Shown piece after piece: positions 1 through 5,536 of a stretch of DNA of 10,925 bases. The position numbers and the translations under genes were made by a program. Every line of letters starts with the position of its first letter. The first letter of the stretch is position 1. Origin of the DNA: Psychrobacter sp. (GTDB lineage Bacteria; Pseudomonadota; Gammaproteobacteria; Pseudomonadales; Moraxellaceae); the NCBI GenBank assembly GCA_012270355.1, contig JAAXIL010000104.1, positions 1 through 10,925 on the forward strand. The letters run 5' to 3'. The notes under the pieces are model-generated. The model saw only the letters and a program-made list of their open reading frames with translations, searched no databases and was not told where the DNA came from.

Positions 1-394
1 CACGACCGCAGGGATTACGTTGGCTGACGTGCGAGACGCCCATGTCGAGAAGTTGCGCAAAGCCCTTGAGTCGCATTAGTCAGTCCCTGAACGGGTCAAC
101 GTCGGCTTTATGCAGGTGATGAACCAACGTCATATTCGCCTGCGGGTATTTGAGCGGGGCGTGGGCGAAACCCAAGCTTGCGGAACGGGAGCGTGTGCGG
201 CAGTGGTGACGGGCATTCGGGAAGGCTGGTTGGATGAAGGCGAAGCGATTCGGGCTCAACTCTATGGCGGTAGCCTGATTGTGCGATGGGCTCCTGAAGA
301 TTCGGTCATGATGACGGGTCCTGCCAGTTTCGTATATGAAGGCGTATTTAGCCCAGATGGACTGATGGCACAGGCGGGACTAGGGGGAAGTTGA
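1..394 (+). pseudogene. dapF: Diaminopimelate epimerase, 3' part, interrupted by an in-frame TAG
   Basis: DapF interconverts LL- and meso-diaminopimelate in the cytoplasm for lysine and peptidoglycan synthesis. Only the C-terminal part is in the window. Seen: after position 80 the frame reads [13 protein letters not shown], then [24 protein letters not shown] with the catalytic Cys in QACGTGAC, a glycine-rich GGSL stretch, and the [15 protein letters not shown] ending typical of the family; it stops with TGA at 392-394. Upstream in the same frame, LADVRDAHVEKLRKALESH is also clearly DapF and is collinear with the rest, but a TAG at 77-79 separates the halves where relatives have Glu or Gln. 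The first seven bases do not give the expected NPH(A/C)V motif in this frame, so a second lesion (a small indel) near the left edge is possible but cannot be judged. As written, the gene would make a truncated protein; an internal ATG at 110 could only start a non-functional fragment. DapF identity is certain, the pseudogene status is not. Confidence 0.85.
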
Positions 395-488
395 TGGTTT
401 ATATCGACGATTTGATGGCGATAGAAACCTTCTGTTAAATCAAACTTTAACGCTTTAGACCATACTTCATATTTAACATAATTAAACC

Positions 489-1106
489 ATGAACCAAACC
501 ATAAACGGCAGTGTCTTATTCTGGGTAGTGATGGCGGTAACCGTCGGCTTGCTCCTGCTCGGTTGGTTCAAAAAATCCCGCACGCCCGTTATTGAGCATG
601 ATCCTGAACGGCGGTTTGGCAGTTTTGGCGGTAAATCCAGCTCTCAAACAAATCAAACCTCGTCATCAAAACGTAAATCCCCCAAACTTAAACGCTTGAA
701 TTCTTTAGCCAAGTCGTCTAATAAAGCGACAGGGAAGTTGTTTTTGAATTCTAATAAACAAGCAACTCAAACAGATAAACCCAAGTCCGATACATCTTTT
801 GCGTTTAAAAGTCCAAAGGGAGCGTTTTCTCGCACGACTGACCGCCCGTCATCTAGCAATGTGACTGGCAGTAAGAGCCAAAGTCTCGTTAAATTGCAAG
901 ACCTCATCAATAGTGACTTTCCTTATTTTCAAACCAGCTTACGAAACCGCCATGTTTTGCTAGAAAAGGATGGCAATGCTCTCGCCATGCTCACCATCGA
1001 CCACAATAGAGACCTAGGCAGACGACGGCTGTGCAAAGTGGAAGTGATTAACTTTAATGCTGTGCCAAGTGTTAATGAGTTAAAGATTGAGTTTATGGGA
1101 TTGTGA
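489..1106 (+). CDS. Hypothetical single-pass membrane protein with a long basic linker
   Basis: I do not recognise this 205-residue protein. Seen: a hydrophobic segment at about residues 8-27 followed at once by Lys-Lys-Ser-Arg suggests one N-terminal transmembrane anchor with the rest in the cytoplasm. Residues about 45-130 form a Ser/Lys/Thr/Gln/Asn-rich, low-complexity, probably disordered linker. Residues about 131-205 look folded, with alternating hydrophobic and charged positions (DLINSDFPYF, RHVLLEKDGNALAML, RRRLCKVEVINF). There is a very faint resemblance to the order of elements in DUF2726/restriction-like nuclease domains, but the catalytic acidic residues are not convincing and I do not claim it. 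No Shine-Dalgarno sequence is obvious before the ATG; the start was chosen because it is the first one and supplies the membrane segment. It lies between dapF (94-base spacer) and the tatD-like gene (66-base spacer), all on the same strand, so co-transcription is possible. Confidence 0.7.
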   Translation: MNQTINGSVLFWVVMAVTVGLLLLGWFKKSRTPVIEHDPERRFGSFGGKSSSQTNQTSSSKRKSPKLKRLNSLAKSSNKATGKLFLNSNKQATQTDKPKSDTSFAFKSPKGAFSRTTDRPSSSNVTGSKSQSLVKLQDLINSDFPYFQTSLRNRHVLLEKDGNALAMLTIDHNRDLGRRRLCKVEVINFNAVPSVNELKIEFMGL

Positions 1107-1172
1107 ACCTTGATTTTAAAGGTAAAAGTAGCCAAATGTATATGAAATCTTCATGAATAAGATAAAGACTCT

Positions 1173-1961
1173 ATGTTCACCGATTCCCATTGCCACCTAA
1201 ACCGCCTTAACCTAGATAACCACGATGGTGACCTTGCTGGTGCGATTGATGCCATGAAACAGGCTAACGTCACCAGGGCGATGGCAATTATGTGCGATTT
1301 CGCCGAATATGACGATATTCGTTATATCATTGACACCCATAGCGACGATAGCTTAAACCTTGGCATGAGTGTCGGTATTCACCCTTGCGAAGACCTAGAG
1401 ACCTTAAATTCAGCTACTGTCGAATGCCTAACCGAACTTGCAAGCGACGAAAAGGTATGGGCTATCGGCGAAACAGGGTTGGATTACTACTGGAGCGACG
1501 AAAATAAAGACGCTCAAAACGACAGCCTTGCTCGCCAGATTCATGCCAGCCAACACCTAAAAACACCGCTGATTGTGCCTTCCCGAGAAGCCAAAGCCGA
1601 CACCCTCGATATTCTGCAAAGCGAAAAGGCAGAGCATGGCATCATCCATTGTTTCACCGAAGATTGGGATACCGCCAAACGGGCGTTGGACCTCGGCTTT
1701 TATATTTCCTTCTCCGGCATTGTCAGCTTTAAAAATGCTCAAACCTTGCGAGATGTGGCGATGCAAGTGCCCAAAGACCGCATCCTTATCGAGACCGACA
1801 GCCCCTACCTCGCCCCTGTGCCAAAACGGGGCAAATCCAACGAACCTGCCTATGTGCCCTATGTCGCTGAATGTTTGGCAGGCTTGTTTAACATGACCAC
1901 CAGCGAGGTTGGTGAACTCACCGCAAATAATTTTAGTAACCTACTGGCACAAACTGCCTAA
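1173..1961 (+). CDS. TatD-family metal-dependent hydrolase (YcfH-like), with a metal-ligand His replaced by Pro
   Basis: TatD-family proteins are TIM-barrel metal-dependent hydrolases; characterised members act as DNases in DNA repair or quality control in the cytoplasm. The 262-residue length is normal. Seen, in order: DSHCHLN at residues 4-10 (metal ligands His6 and His8), GIHPCE at 68-73, GETGLDYY at 99-106 (ligand Glu100), PLIVPSREA at 132-140, IIHCFTED at 157-164 (His159), and ETDSPYLAPVPKRGKSNEP at 207-225 (Asp209). The C-terminal half follows E. coli YcfH closely. The oddity is residue 136: the family consensus is P-(L/V)-I-(I/V)-H-(T/S)-R-(D/E)-A with His as a metal ligand, but the codon here is CCT (Pro, 1578-1580), one base from CAT. 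If real, metal binding should be impaired. The Shine-Dalgarno before the ATG is weak, but the start fits the family N-terminus exactly (MFTDSHCHL). The E. coli ycfH gene is the closest match I can name; I leave the symbol empty because TatD paralogues are hard to separate by eye. Confidence 0.93.
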   Translation: MFTDSHCHLNRLNLDNHDGDLAGAIDAMKQANVTRAMAIMCDFAEYDDIRYIIDTHSDDSLNLGMSVGIHPCEDLETLNSATVECLTELASDEKVWAIGETGLDYYWSDENKDAQNDSLARQIHASQHLKTPLIVPSREAKADTLDILQSEKAEHGIIHCFTEDWDTAKRALDLGFYISFSGIVSFKNAQTLRDVAMQVPKDRILIETDSPYLAPVPKRGKSNEPAYVPYVAECLAGLFNMTTSEVGELTANNFSNLLAQTA

Positions 1962-1964
1962 AAT

Positions 1965-2007
1965 CGGTATGCTATGGAGCATGACCCATCAGTCATGTAT
2001 CATACCG
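1965..2007 (+). repeat. Two-tier inverted repeat after the tatD-like gene
   Basis: The outer arms CGGTATG (1965-1971) and CATACCG (2001-2007) enclose a second perfect inverted repeat, CATGAC (1980-1985) and GTCATG (1992-1997), with a 6-base loop. Together they could fold as a bulged hairpin starting four bases after the tatD-like stop codon. No T-run follows, so a simple intrinsic terminator is doubtful. It could be an mRNA 3'-end stabiliser, or an operator for the TetR-family gene downstream. The complementarity is seen; the function is inferred. Confidence 0.5.
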
Positions 2008-2010
2008 GGG

Positions 2011-2022
2011 CAATTTAAATTG
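2011..2022. promoter_or_regulatory. Perfect 12-bp palindrome CAATTTAAATTG, possible operator
   Basis: A perfect 12-bp palindrome sits 122 bases upstream of the TetR-family start codon, between the preceding inverted repeat and three short tandem repeats. TetR-family regulators bind palindromes of this general kind and often repress their own gene, but an AT-rich 12-mer can occur by chance and no operator is established here. Confidence 0.3.
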
Positions 2023-2065
2023 GGGCGTTTTGACATCATATCCATGTGGCGTCCCAATAATGTGC

Positions 2066-2089
2066 TGACGTATTGACATATTGACGCAT
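2066..2089 (+). repeat. Three tandem 8-bp repeats upstream of the TetR-family gene
   Basis: The units TGACGTAT (2066-2073), TGACATAT (2074-2081) and TGACGCAT (2082-2089) follow each other without gaps; each shares TGAC and a final AT. A related TGACATCA lies at 2031-2038. They fall 55-78 bases before the TetR-family start codon, where a promoter and operator are expected. A TTGACA hexamer (2073-2078) lies inside the repeats, but I see no good -10 at the proper spacing, so a promoter is not called. Confidence 0.45.
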
Positions 2090-2143
2090 TAAGTCAACGA
2101 AGTATTTAGGCGTGCAAACCGATAAACCTAGGGCAGGGCAACT

Positions 2144-2824
2144 ATGAGCAGACAACAGCAATTCAAAGACCGAGAGGAAAGCATCCTCGCCACCGCCGAA
2201 CAGCTTTTACTCGACTCAGGCAATGGCGACATCACCTTGGATATGCTTGCCGACCAACTCGACCTTGCTAAAGGCACGCTCTATAAGCATTTTGGTAGTA
2301 AAGATGAGCTCTACCTTCGCATCATCATTCGTTACGAAACCACGTTATTTGCCATCAACAACATCGACGATTCCCCTGGTGCCAATGTGACTCGCATGGT
2401 GCTACAGCAACTGCTTAGCCCACAAAAAGCTTTGCTACTTAACCAAATCGAAGAGCGTCTTGCCTCATCTGCCACAGGCTTAAATCGAATGTTTGCCGAA
2501 TTGTACGACATTCGCCGTGCCCGCATGAAACGCCTCATCGACATTACGAGTAGTTACCTCGACGCAGTCGGCAGTGGCATGACCACTCGAGACTATTTGT
2601 CCACCATTTGGGCAATCGGGCAGGGCGGTGCAGGCTTGCTCAATTCCAGCTTCTACCAACGCTATCTCGGCAGGCGAGACACCTTGCGACTTGCCCTCGT
2701 TAGACAAATGCTCGACCTTCCCAAACAATATCCCCGCAGAGACGAAGTGGACACCGACAAAGCCGACCTTGTTGACCAAATCGACAACGAGACGAAAGCC
2801 CATCGAGACAACTTAGATGGGTGA
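2144..2824 (+). CDS. TetR/AcrR-family transcriptional regulator
   Basis: This 226-residue protein has a standard TetR-family N-terminal DNA-binding domain at about residues 10-57: REESILATAEQLLLDSGNG, then DITLDMLADQLDLAKGTLYKHF, whose GTLYKHFGSKDELY segment is the family's recognition-helix signature. Residues about 60-200 are helical and variable, as expected for the ligand-binding and dimerisation domain; the ligand cannot be predicted. The tail (about 200-226) is rich in Asp, Lys and Glu. A GGG-type ribosome-binding site (AGGGCA) lies just before the ATG. The target genes are unknown. No efflux pump or enzyme gene is adjacent; the only neighbours are the tatD-like gene upstream and a gene-poor stretch downstream, so autoregulation through the repeats upstream and control of a distant target are both possible. 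It is not a recognisable SlmA or FabR. Confidence 0.9.
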   Translation: MSRQQQFKDREESILATAEQLLLDSGNGDITLDMLADQLDLAKGTLYKHFGSKDELYLRIIIRYETTLFAINNIDDSPGANVTRMVLQQLLSPQKALLLNQIEERLASSATGLNRMFAELYDIRRARMKRLIDITSSYLDAVGSGMTTRDYLSTIWAIGQGGAGLLNSSFYQRYLGRRDTLRLALVRQMLDLPKQYPRRDEVDTDKADLVDQIDNETKAHRDNLDG

Positions 2825-3254
2825 ATAGATGATGGAGCAAAAACCCGCTTTCCGCTTGTATCTTGCTAGCCGATGGCGTGCGTGCTATGTGTCTAGAGGC
2901 ATTCCATCTAATCGAGCGACTACCTCTAGCCACAGCCCGCAACGCCATCGTCCACGCAAGGATACCGCTTCAATCGGGGCTAGCGGTCACATCTCATTCT
3001 TGCTACCAACCGTCGTGTTCAAGCATCGCTCAAATCATCCTACCCCACCCTTGTTCTTATAAAGAAGAGCAGGCGTTTCTAGTGAGATCAATTAGAAATA
3101 AATTTGTTTCTTTAAAGCCATGTTCACCATTTTGACAAGATAGAGTTGGGGAACGAGGCAGTTATGAGCCTGCTCATCAATGAAAACAGTAAACAAGGGT
3201 TTGATAGGTCACGCCGTCGTGTTACGCTATCGCTAACACGACTTATGAAATACT
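2825..3254. other. 430-base gap with no convincing gene
   Basis: Two overlapping plus-strand open frames cross the start of this stretch (about 2829-3062, and a TTG-initiated one at 2863-3135). Neither resembles a known family, has a good ribosome-binding site or shows a convincing domain; the codons read like out-of-frame sequence. A decayed gene is possible. The right half is richer in AT and holds an 18-bp imperfect palindrome (3094-3111), a TTGACA hexamer (3132-3137) without a matching -10, a small ATGAGC/GCTCAT inverted repeat (3164-3177), and the REP-like palindrome listed separately. No tRNA or CRISPR array is visible. Confidence 0.5.
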
Positions 3255-3268
3255 ATGCCGATACCTAA
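3164..3268 (+). CDS. Possible 34-codon leader ORF overlapping the gspH start
   Basis: An ATG at 3164 is preceded by GAGG at 5-base spacing, a better ribosome-binding site than the one before the pseudopilin gene. The frame runs 34 codons (beginning MSLLINENSK) and ends with TAA at 3266-3268, overlapping the first 14 bases of the pseudopilin gene in another frame. Such an arrangement could couple translation of the two. Against this, the peptide has no recognisable feature and its middle is encoded by the dispersed-looking palindrome at 3216-3242. This is a weak candidate only. Confidence 0.2.
   Translation: MSLLINENSKQGFDRSRRRVTLSLTRLMKYYADT
3216..3242 (+). repeat. REP-like palindrome, 9-bp arms and 9-base loop
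   Basis: GTCGTGTTA (3216-3224) and TAACACGAC (3234-3242) are perfect inverted repeats around the loop CGCTATCGC. The arms and loop resemble short dispersed intergenic palindromes that I associate with Moraxellaceae genomes, but only one copy lies in this window, so dispersal is inference. It ends 12 bases before the pseudopilin start codon, so in the transcript it would form a hairpin close to the translation start and could affect its expression. Confidence 0.6.
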
Positions 3269-3917
3269 TCAATATTACCAGAACCGTTATGCTCAACATG
3301 CCTTCACCTTGGTTGAGATGATGGTCGTCGTGGTGATTTTGTCTATTTTTGCGGGAATGATGACGCTGTCGGTAGGCAGTAGTGAAGCCCGTAAAAATCG
3401 GGCATTTTATGAGCATTTACAAGATAGCCTAAGCTACCTGCGACTGGTTTCAGCAGAGCGGATGCAACCACTGGGCGTGGTTATCAATGCCGATGCGTCG
3501 GGGCAGGCACGGTTGCAAGCGGTTGCCTTAAGCAATGCTTACGCCCCATTTGAGCAAACGCAAACCGTCGGTATGGACGGAGATAGCCCCAAAAATAACA
3601 TGGAGCTGTCCGCCATGTCGTCAAATTCTACCAATACGCCCCCAACGCCAACATGGCAACCCGTTGATATGGATTTGCCCGAGATTCCGCCGAACGTGAC
3701 CATCCGCATGAGCAGTTTGGATGCGAGCGTTTCGTCTTCCCAACCTGTAAACGCTTGGTTTGTCGAGGCGAACGTTCCAGAAGTGGTGTGGTTCGGCACG
3801 GGCGAAGCGTCCCCTGTTCAGCTTGAGGTGCTACACAATAACCGTCCTGTCGGCGATGCGATTGTCATTACCCCTGATGGACGGGTAAAAACGAATGGTG
3901 AGCATGTAGCGGAGTAA
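3255..3917 (+). CDS. GspH-like type II secretion minor pseudopilin (prepilin-type protein)
   Basis: A 220-residue prepilin-like protein. Seen: a 16-residue leader (MPIPNQYYQNRYAQHA), then FTLVEMMVVVVILSIFAGMMTLSVG, the type IV prepilin cleavage/methylation motif with Glu at mature position +5 and the hydrophobic N-terminal helix. A periplasmic domain of about 180 residues follows and ends near VITPDGRVKTNG, a pattern common in GspH/FimT-type minor pseudopilins. The residue before the cleavage site is Ala rather than the usual Gly; prepilin peptidases tolerate Ala in known cases. The protein has no Cys and a central Ser/Thr/Pro/Asn-rich insertion (about residues 115-140), and is somewhat longer than typical GspH. 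An in-frame stop at 3246-3248 makes ATG 3255 the earliest possible ATG start; no clear Shine-Dalgarno precedes it. No other gsp or pil gene is nearby, so it is an orphan of a machine encoded elsewhere. GspH is my best guess; FimT/FimU is possible. Confidence 0.82.
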   Translation: MPIPNQYYQNRYAQHAFTLVEMMVVVVILSIFAGMMTLSVGSSEARKNRAFYEHLQDSLSYLRLVSAERMQPLGVVINADASGQARLQAVALSNAYAPFEQTQTVGMDGDSPKNNMELSAMSSNSTNTPPTPTWQPVDMDLPEIPPNVTIRMSSLDASVSSSQPVNAWFVEANVPEVVWFGTGEASPVQLEVLHNNRPVGDAIVITPDGRVKTNGEHVAE

Positions 3918-3973
3918 AAAGCAGTCAGCAAAAATAAGACGATAACAAAGATAGAAAAAATTTCACCCCTCCA

Positions 3974-4000
3974 TCAGACATACATTAAAAAAATGTCTGA
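3974..4000. repeat. 8-bp inverted repeat between gspH-like gene and rpsT
   Basis: TCAGACAT (3974-3981) and ATGTCTGA (3993-4000) are perfect inverted repeats with an 11-base A-rich loop, 57 bases after the pseudopilin stop. No T-run follows on either strand, so it may act only together with the stronger hairpin just downstream. Confidence 0.4.
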
Positions 4001-4006
4001 CAACAA

Positions 4007-4032
4007 AAAGCCCTGCATATCAGCAGGGCTTT
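4007..4032 (-). terminator. Intrinsic terminator for rpsT, probably bidirectional
   Basis: AAAGCCCTGC (4007-4016) and GCAGGGCTTT (4023-4032) form a perfect 10-bp GC-rich stem with a 6-base loop. On the minus strand the stem is followed by a run of five T overlapping its end, right after the rpsT stop. On the plus strand it is followed by TTTCGTTTTT, so it can also end transcripts of the convergent pseudopilin gene. Confidence 0.88.
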
Positions 4033-4057
4033 CGTTTTTGGCAATCTCAATAAAAGC

Positions 4058-4324
4058 TTACGCTTGCAAACCTTTTACACTGGTGTTCAAACGGCTTTTT
4101 AGACGAGCTGCTTTATTTTTGTGGATGATGCCTTTATCTGCCATACGGTCAATAACAGGCACGGCTTGATTGTAGGCTTCAGAGGCAGCATCGTAGTCTT
4201 TGCTATCGACGGCAGCATTAACACGTTTGATATAAGTGCGAACCATTGAACGTTGCGATGCGGTTTGTTGACGACGCTTGACGTTTTGGCGGACACGTTT
4301 GCGAGCTTGGGCGGTATTTGCCAT
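4058..4324 (-). CDS. rpsT: 30S ribosomal protein S20
   Basis: S20 is a primary 16S rRNA-binding protein needed for assembly of the small ribosomal subunit. The 88-residue length is standard, and the sequence shows the family pattern throughout: MANTAQARKRVRQ at the start, a very basic first helix, RTYIKRVNAAVDSKD in the middle, and GIIHKNKAARLKSRLN near the end, with no acidic patch or missing segment. The ATG is preceded by a good AAGGA ribosome-binding site at 7-8 base spacing; E. coli rpsT uses UUG, so the ATG here differs. It has its own promoter upstream and a terminator downstream, so it is probably monocistronic. Nothing in the gene looks damaged. Confidence 0.98.
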   Translation of the reverse strand: MANTAQARKRVRQNVKRRQQTASQRSMVRTYIKRVNAAVDSKDYDAASEAYNQAVPVIDRMADKGIIHKNKAARLKSRLNTSVKGLQA

Positions 4325-4396
4325 TGAAAATTCCTTAAAATGAGGTCAATTTGATGATGAATCGAGTGATAAATCGGTCAAAAATGAAAGCGGGCT

Positions 4397-4425
4397 ATAG
4401 TAGCAGTTTTGTGCATAAATATCAA
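4397..4425 (-). promoter_or_regulatory. Sigma-70 promoter for rpsT
   Basis: On the minus strand, a -35 TTGATA (4420-4425) and a -10 TACTAT (4397-4402) are separated by exactly 17 bases. Each matches the consensus hexamer at 5 of 6 (-35) and 5 of 6 (-10) positions. Transcription would start near 4390 and give a leader of about 65 bases. This is the best promoter in the window, as expected for a ribosomal protein gene. Confidence 0.75.
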
Positions 4426-4450
4426 CCCACCAAAAAGACAGCTCGATTAA

Positions 4451-5425
4451 CTAAACCTTTTTTTGCTTAGTGTCTATTTGCTTATCATGAGCTTTAAACA
4501 CCATCGTTTTTGCTAAGCGATCATGTAAACTGCGACGTTGTTTGTCTATCACCATCGCAATGAAATCCGCAAGTAAAACAAACTGTCCGACAACAGGTAA
4601 ATTGTAGGCGACATTGGTTAAAATCGTTCTAAGCAAAATTAGGTTGGTTATCGACGGTAGTTTTTTGGTGGTTGCATCCAAAATTCGCACGCCATTAATC
4701 AGTTTGCCAAGCGTTTGACCTCGCTTAATGAGCATGAATACTTGCACACAAAATAGGGCAAGAATAAGTAGCGAAGATAACAACAGCAAATGTTGTGGTA
4801 TCTGATCCATCAACTGCATCATGGCATTTGGGTCGCCTGAAACTTCACTTAATTTCTCAAAATCAAAGCCGATGCCAGACAAGAGAGGCACAAGGCACAG
4901 CATGGCTAAAAACTGATCCACCAATACGGCTAAAATCCGTGACCCAATACCTGCAAGGGCATATACCTCGTCATTAGAGGCAGATGCCAACGCCGTGTTA
5001 GTTTGCGAGGTTTTTTTTAAGCGTTTCGATATTTCACTCTTGGTTTTTCCAGTAGTGTCAGTGGGGCTTGTTGTGCGACCATACAACTGCTCCACAGTCG
5101 TGCGTCCATCTGAACTTTCGACCTCTGTCTGTTTATCGGTAGCTTGTGTTTGGCGAGTAGTTTGTAGGCTTGCTGAGTTTTGACTTTGCTCATTGGGGTT
5201 GGCAAAGGGGGCTTGACCGCCAACACTCGCACCATCTATGAACGTACCGTTTGGCTGATACAAATGGGTGTTGCCTGTCATCTCACCCACAGCTCGCCAC
5301 TGCTCCATGCCCTCGTGCCACATCAAATCGCTAAGCTCCACCTCATGCGAGGCAAGCATACGATTGAGTTGCTCTAATGTGTAAGGTCCAGCTTGGACTT
5401 GATTGCGAGCCAAATAAATTTGCAT
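4451..5425 (-). CDS. GYF_2 + RDD domain membrane protein
   Basis: A 324-residue protein with two domains. Residues 1 to about 52 are a GYF_2-type domain (MQIYLARNQVQAGPYTLEQLNRML, then DLMWHEGMEQWRAV), usually a small protein-interaction module. Residues about 60-150 are a hydrophilic Gln/Thr/Ser/Lys-rich linker. Residues about 155-310 are an RDD domain: GIGSRILAVLVDQFLAMLCLVPLL with the characteristic Arg and Asp, a second hydrophobic helix (LLLLSSLLILALFCVQVFMLI), the RGQTLGKLINGVRI motif, and a third hydrophobic stretch (PVVGQFVLLADFIAMVI) before RRSLHDRLAKT. RDD proteins are membrane proteins, some proposed as transporters; the function here is unknown. A TTG at 5452 would extend the protein by nine residues, but I chose the ATG at 5425 because the GYF_2 domain normally begins there. 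An AGGA lies 11 bases before it, rather far. It lies downstream of ppsA behind a probable terminator and upstream of rpsT, which has its own promoter. It ends with TAG. Confidence 0.9.
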   Translation of the reverse strand: MQIYLARNQVQAGPYTLEQLNRMLASHEVELSDLMWHEGMEQWRAVGEMTGNTHLYQPNGTFIDGASVGGQAPFANPNEQSQNSASLQTTRQTQATDKQTEVESSDGRTTVEQLYGRTTSPTDTTGKTKSEISKRLKKTSQTNTALASASNDEVYALAGIGSRILAVLVDQFLAMLCLVPLLSGIGFDFEKLSEVSGDPNAMMQLMDQIPQHLLLLSSLLILALFCVQVFMLIKRGQTLGKLINGVRILDATTKKLPSITNLILLRTILTNVAYNLPVVGQFVLLADFIAMVIDKQRRSLHDRLAKTMVFKAHDKQIDTKQKKV

Positions 5426-5437
5426 TGGAATAATTAT

Positions 5438-5469
5438 CCTTATGTACGACAAACCTCATGTATGACAAA
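5438..5469 (-). repeat. Tandem 16-bp repeat upstream of the RDD gene
   Basis: On the plus strand CCTTATGTACGACAAA (5438-5453) is followed directly by CCTCATGTATGACAAA (5454-5469), with 14 of 16 positions identical. On the coding strand each unit ends in a Shine-Dalgarno-like AAGG or GAGG. The proximal copy supplies the likely ribosome-binding site of the RDD gene, so this looks like a local duplication of the translation start region. Confidence 0.6.
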
Positions 5470-5470
5470 A

Positions 5471-5498
5471 CCACAATAACCCTTAACGATTATTGTGG
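5471..5498 (-). terminator. Probable intrinsic terminator of ppsA
   Basis: CCACAATAA (5471-5479) and TTATTGTGG (5490-5498) form a perfect 9-bp stem with a 10-base loop. On the minus strand the stem is followed by TTTTGT, about 38 bases after the ppsA stop codon. The T-run is short, so read-through into the RDD gene is possible. Confidence 0.65.
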
Positions 5499-5536
5499 CA
5501 AGTAGTCGACTTATCAAGTTTTCAGTTTTATAACTC

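Noticed and set aside
3094..3111. AT-rich imperfect 18-bp palindrome as an operator or terminator
   Set aside because: It has an internal mismatch, no GC-rich stem, no clear T-run after it and no gene directly upstream; too weak to call.
2829..3135. Overlapping plus-strand open frames of 77 and 90 codons
   Set aside because: No recognisable domain, no good ribosome-binding site, one needs a TTG start, and the two frames overlap each other. Reported only as a gap that may contain a remnant.
5426..5452. TTG start at 5452 for the GYF_2/RDD protein
   Set aside because: The extra nine residues lie inside the tandem 16-bp repeat and before the normal GYF_2 start; the ATG at 5425 fits better.
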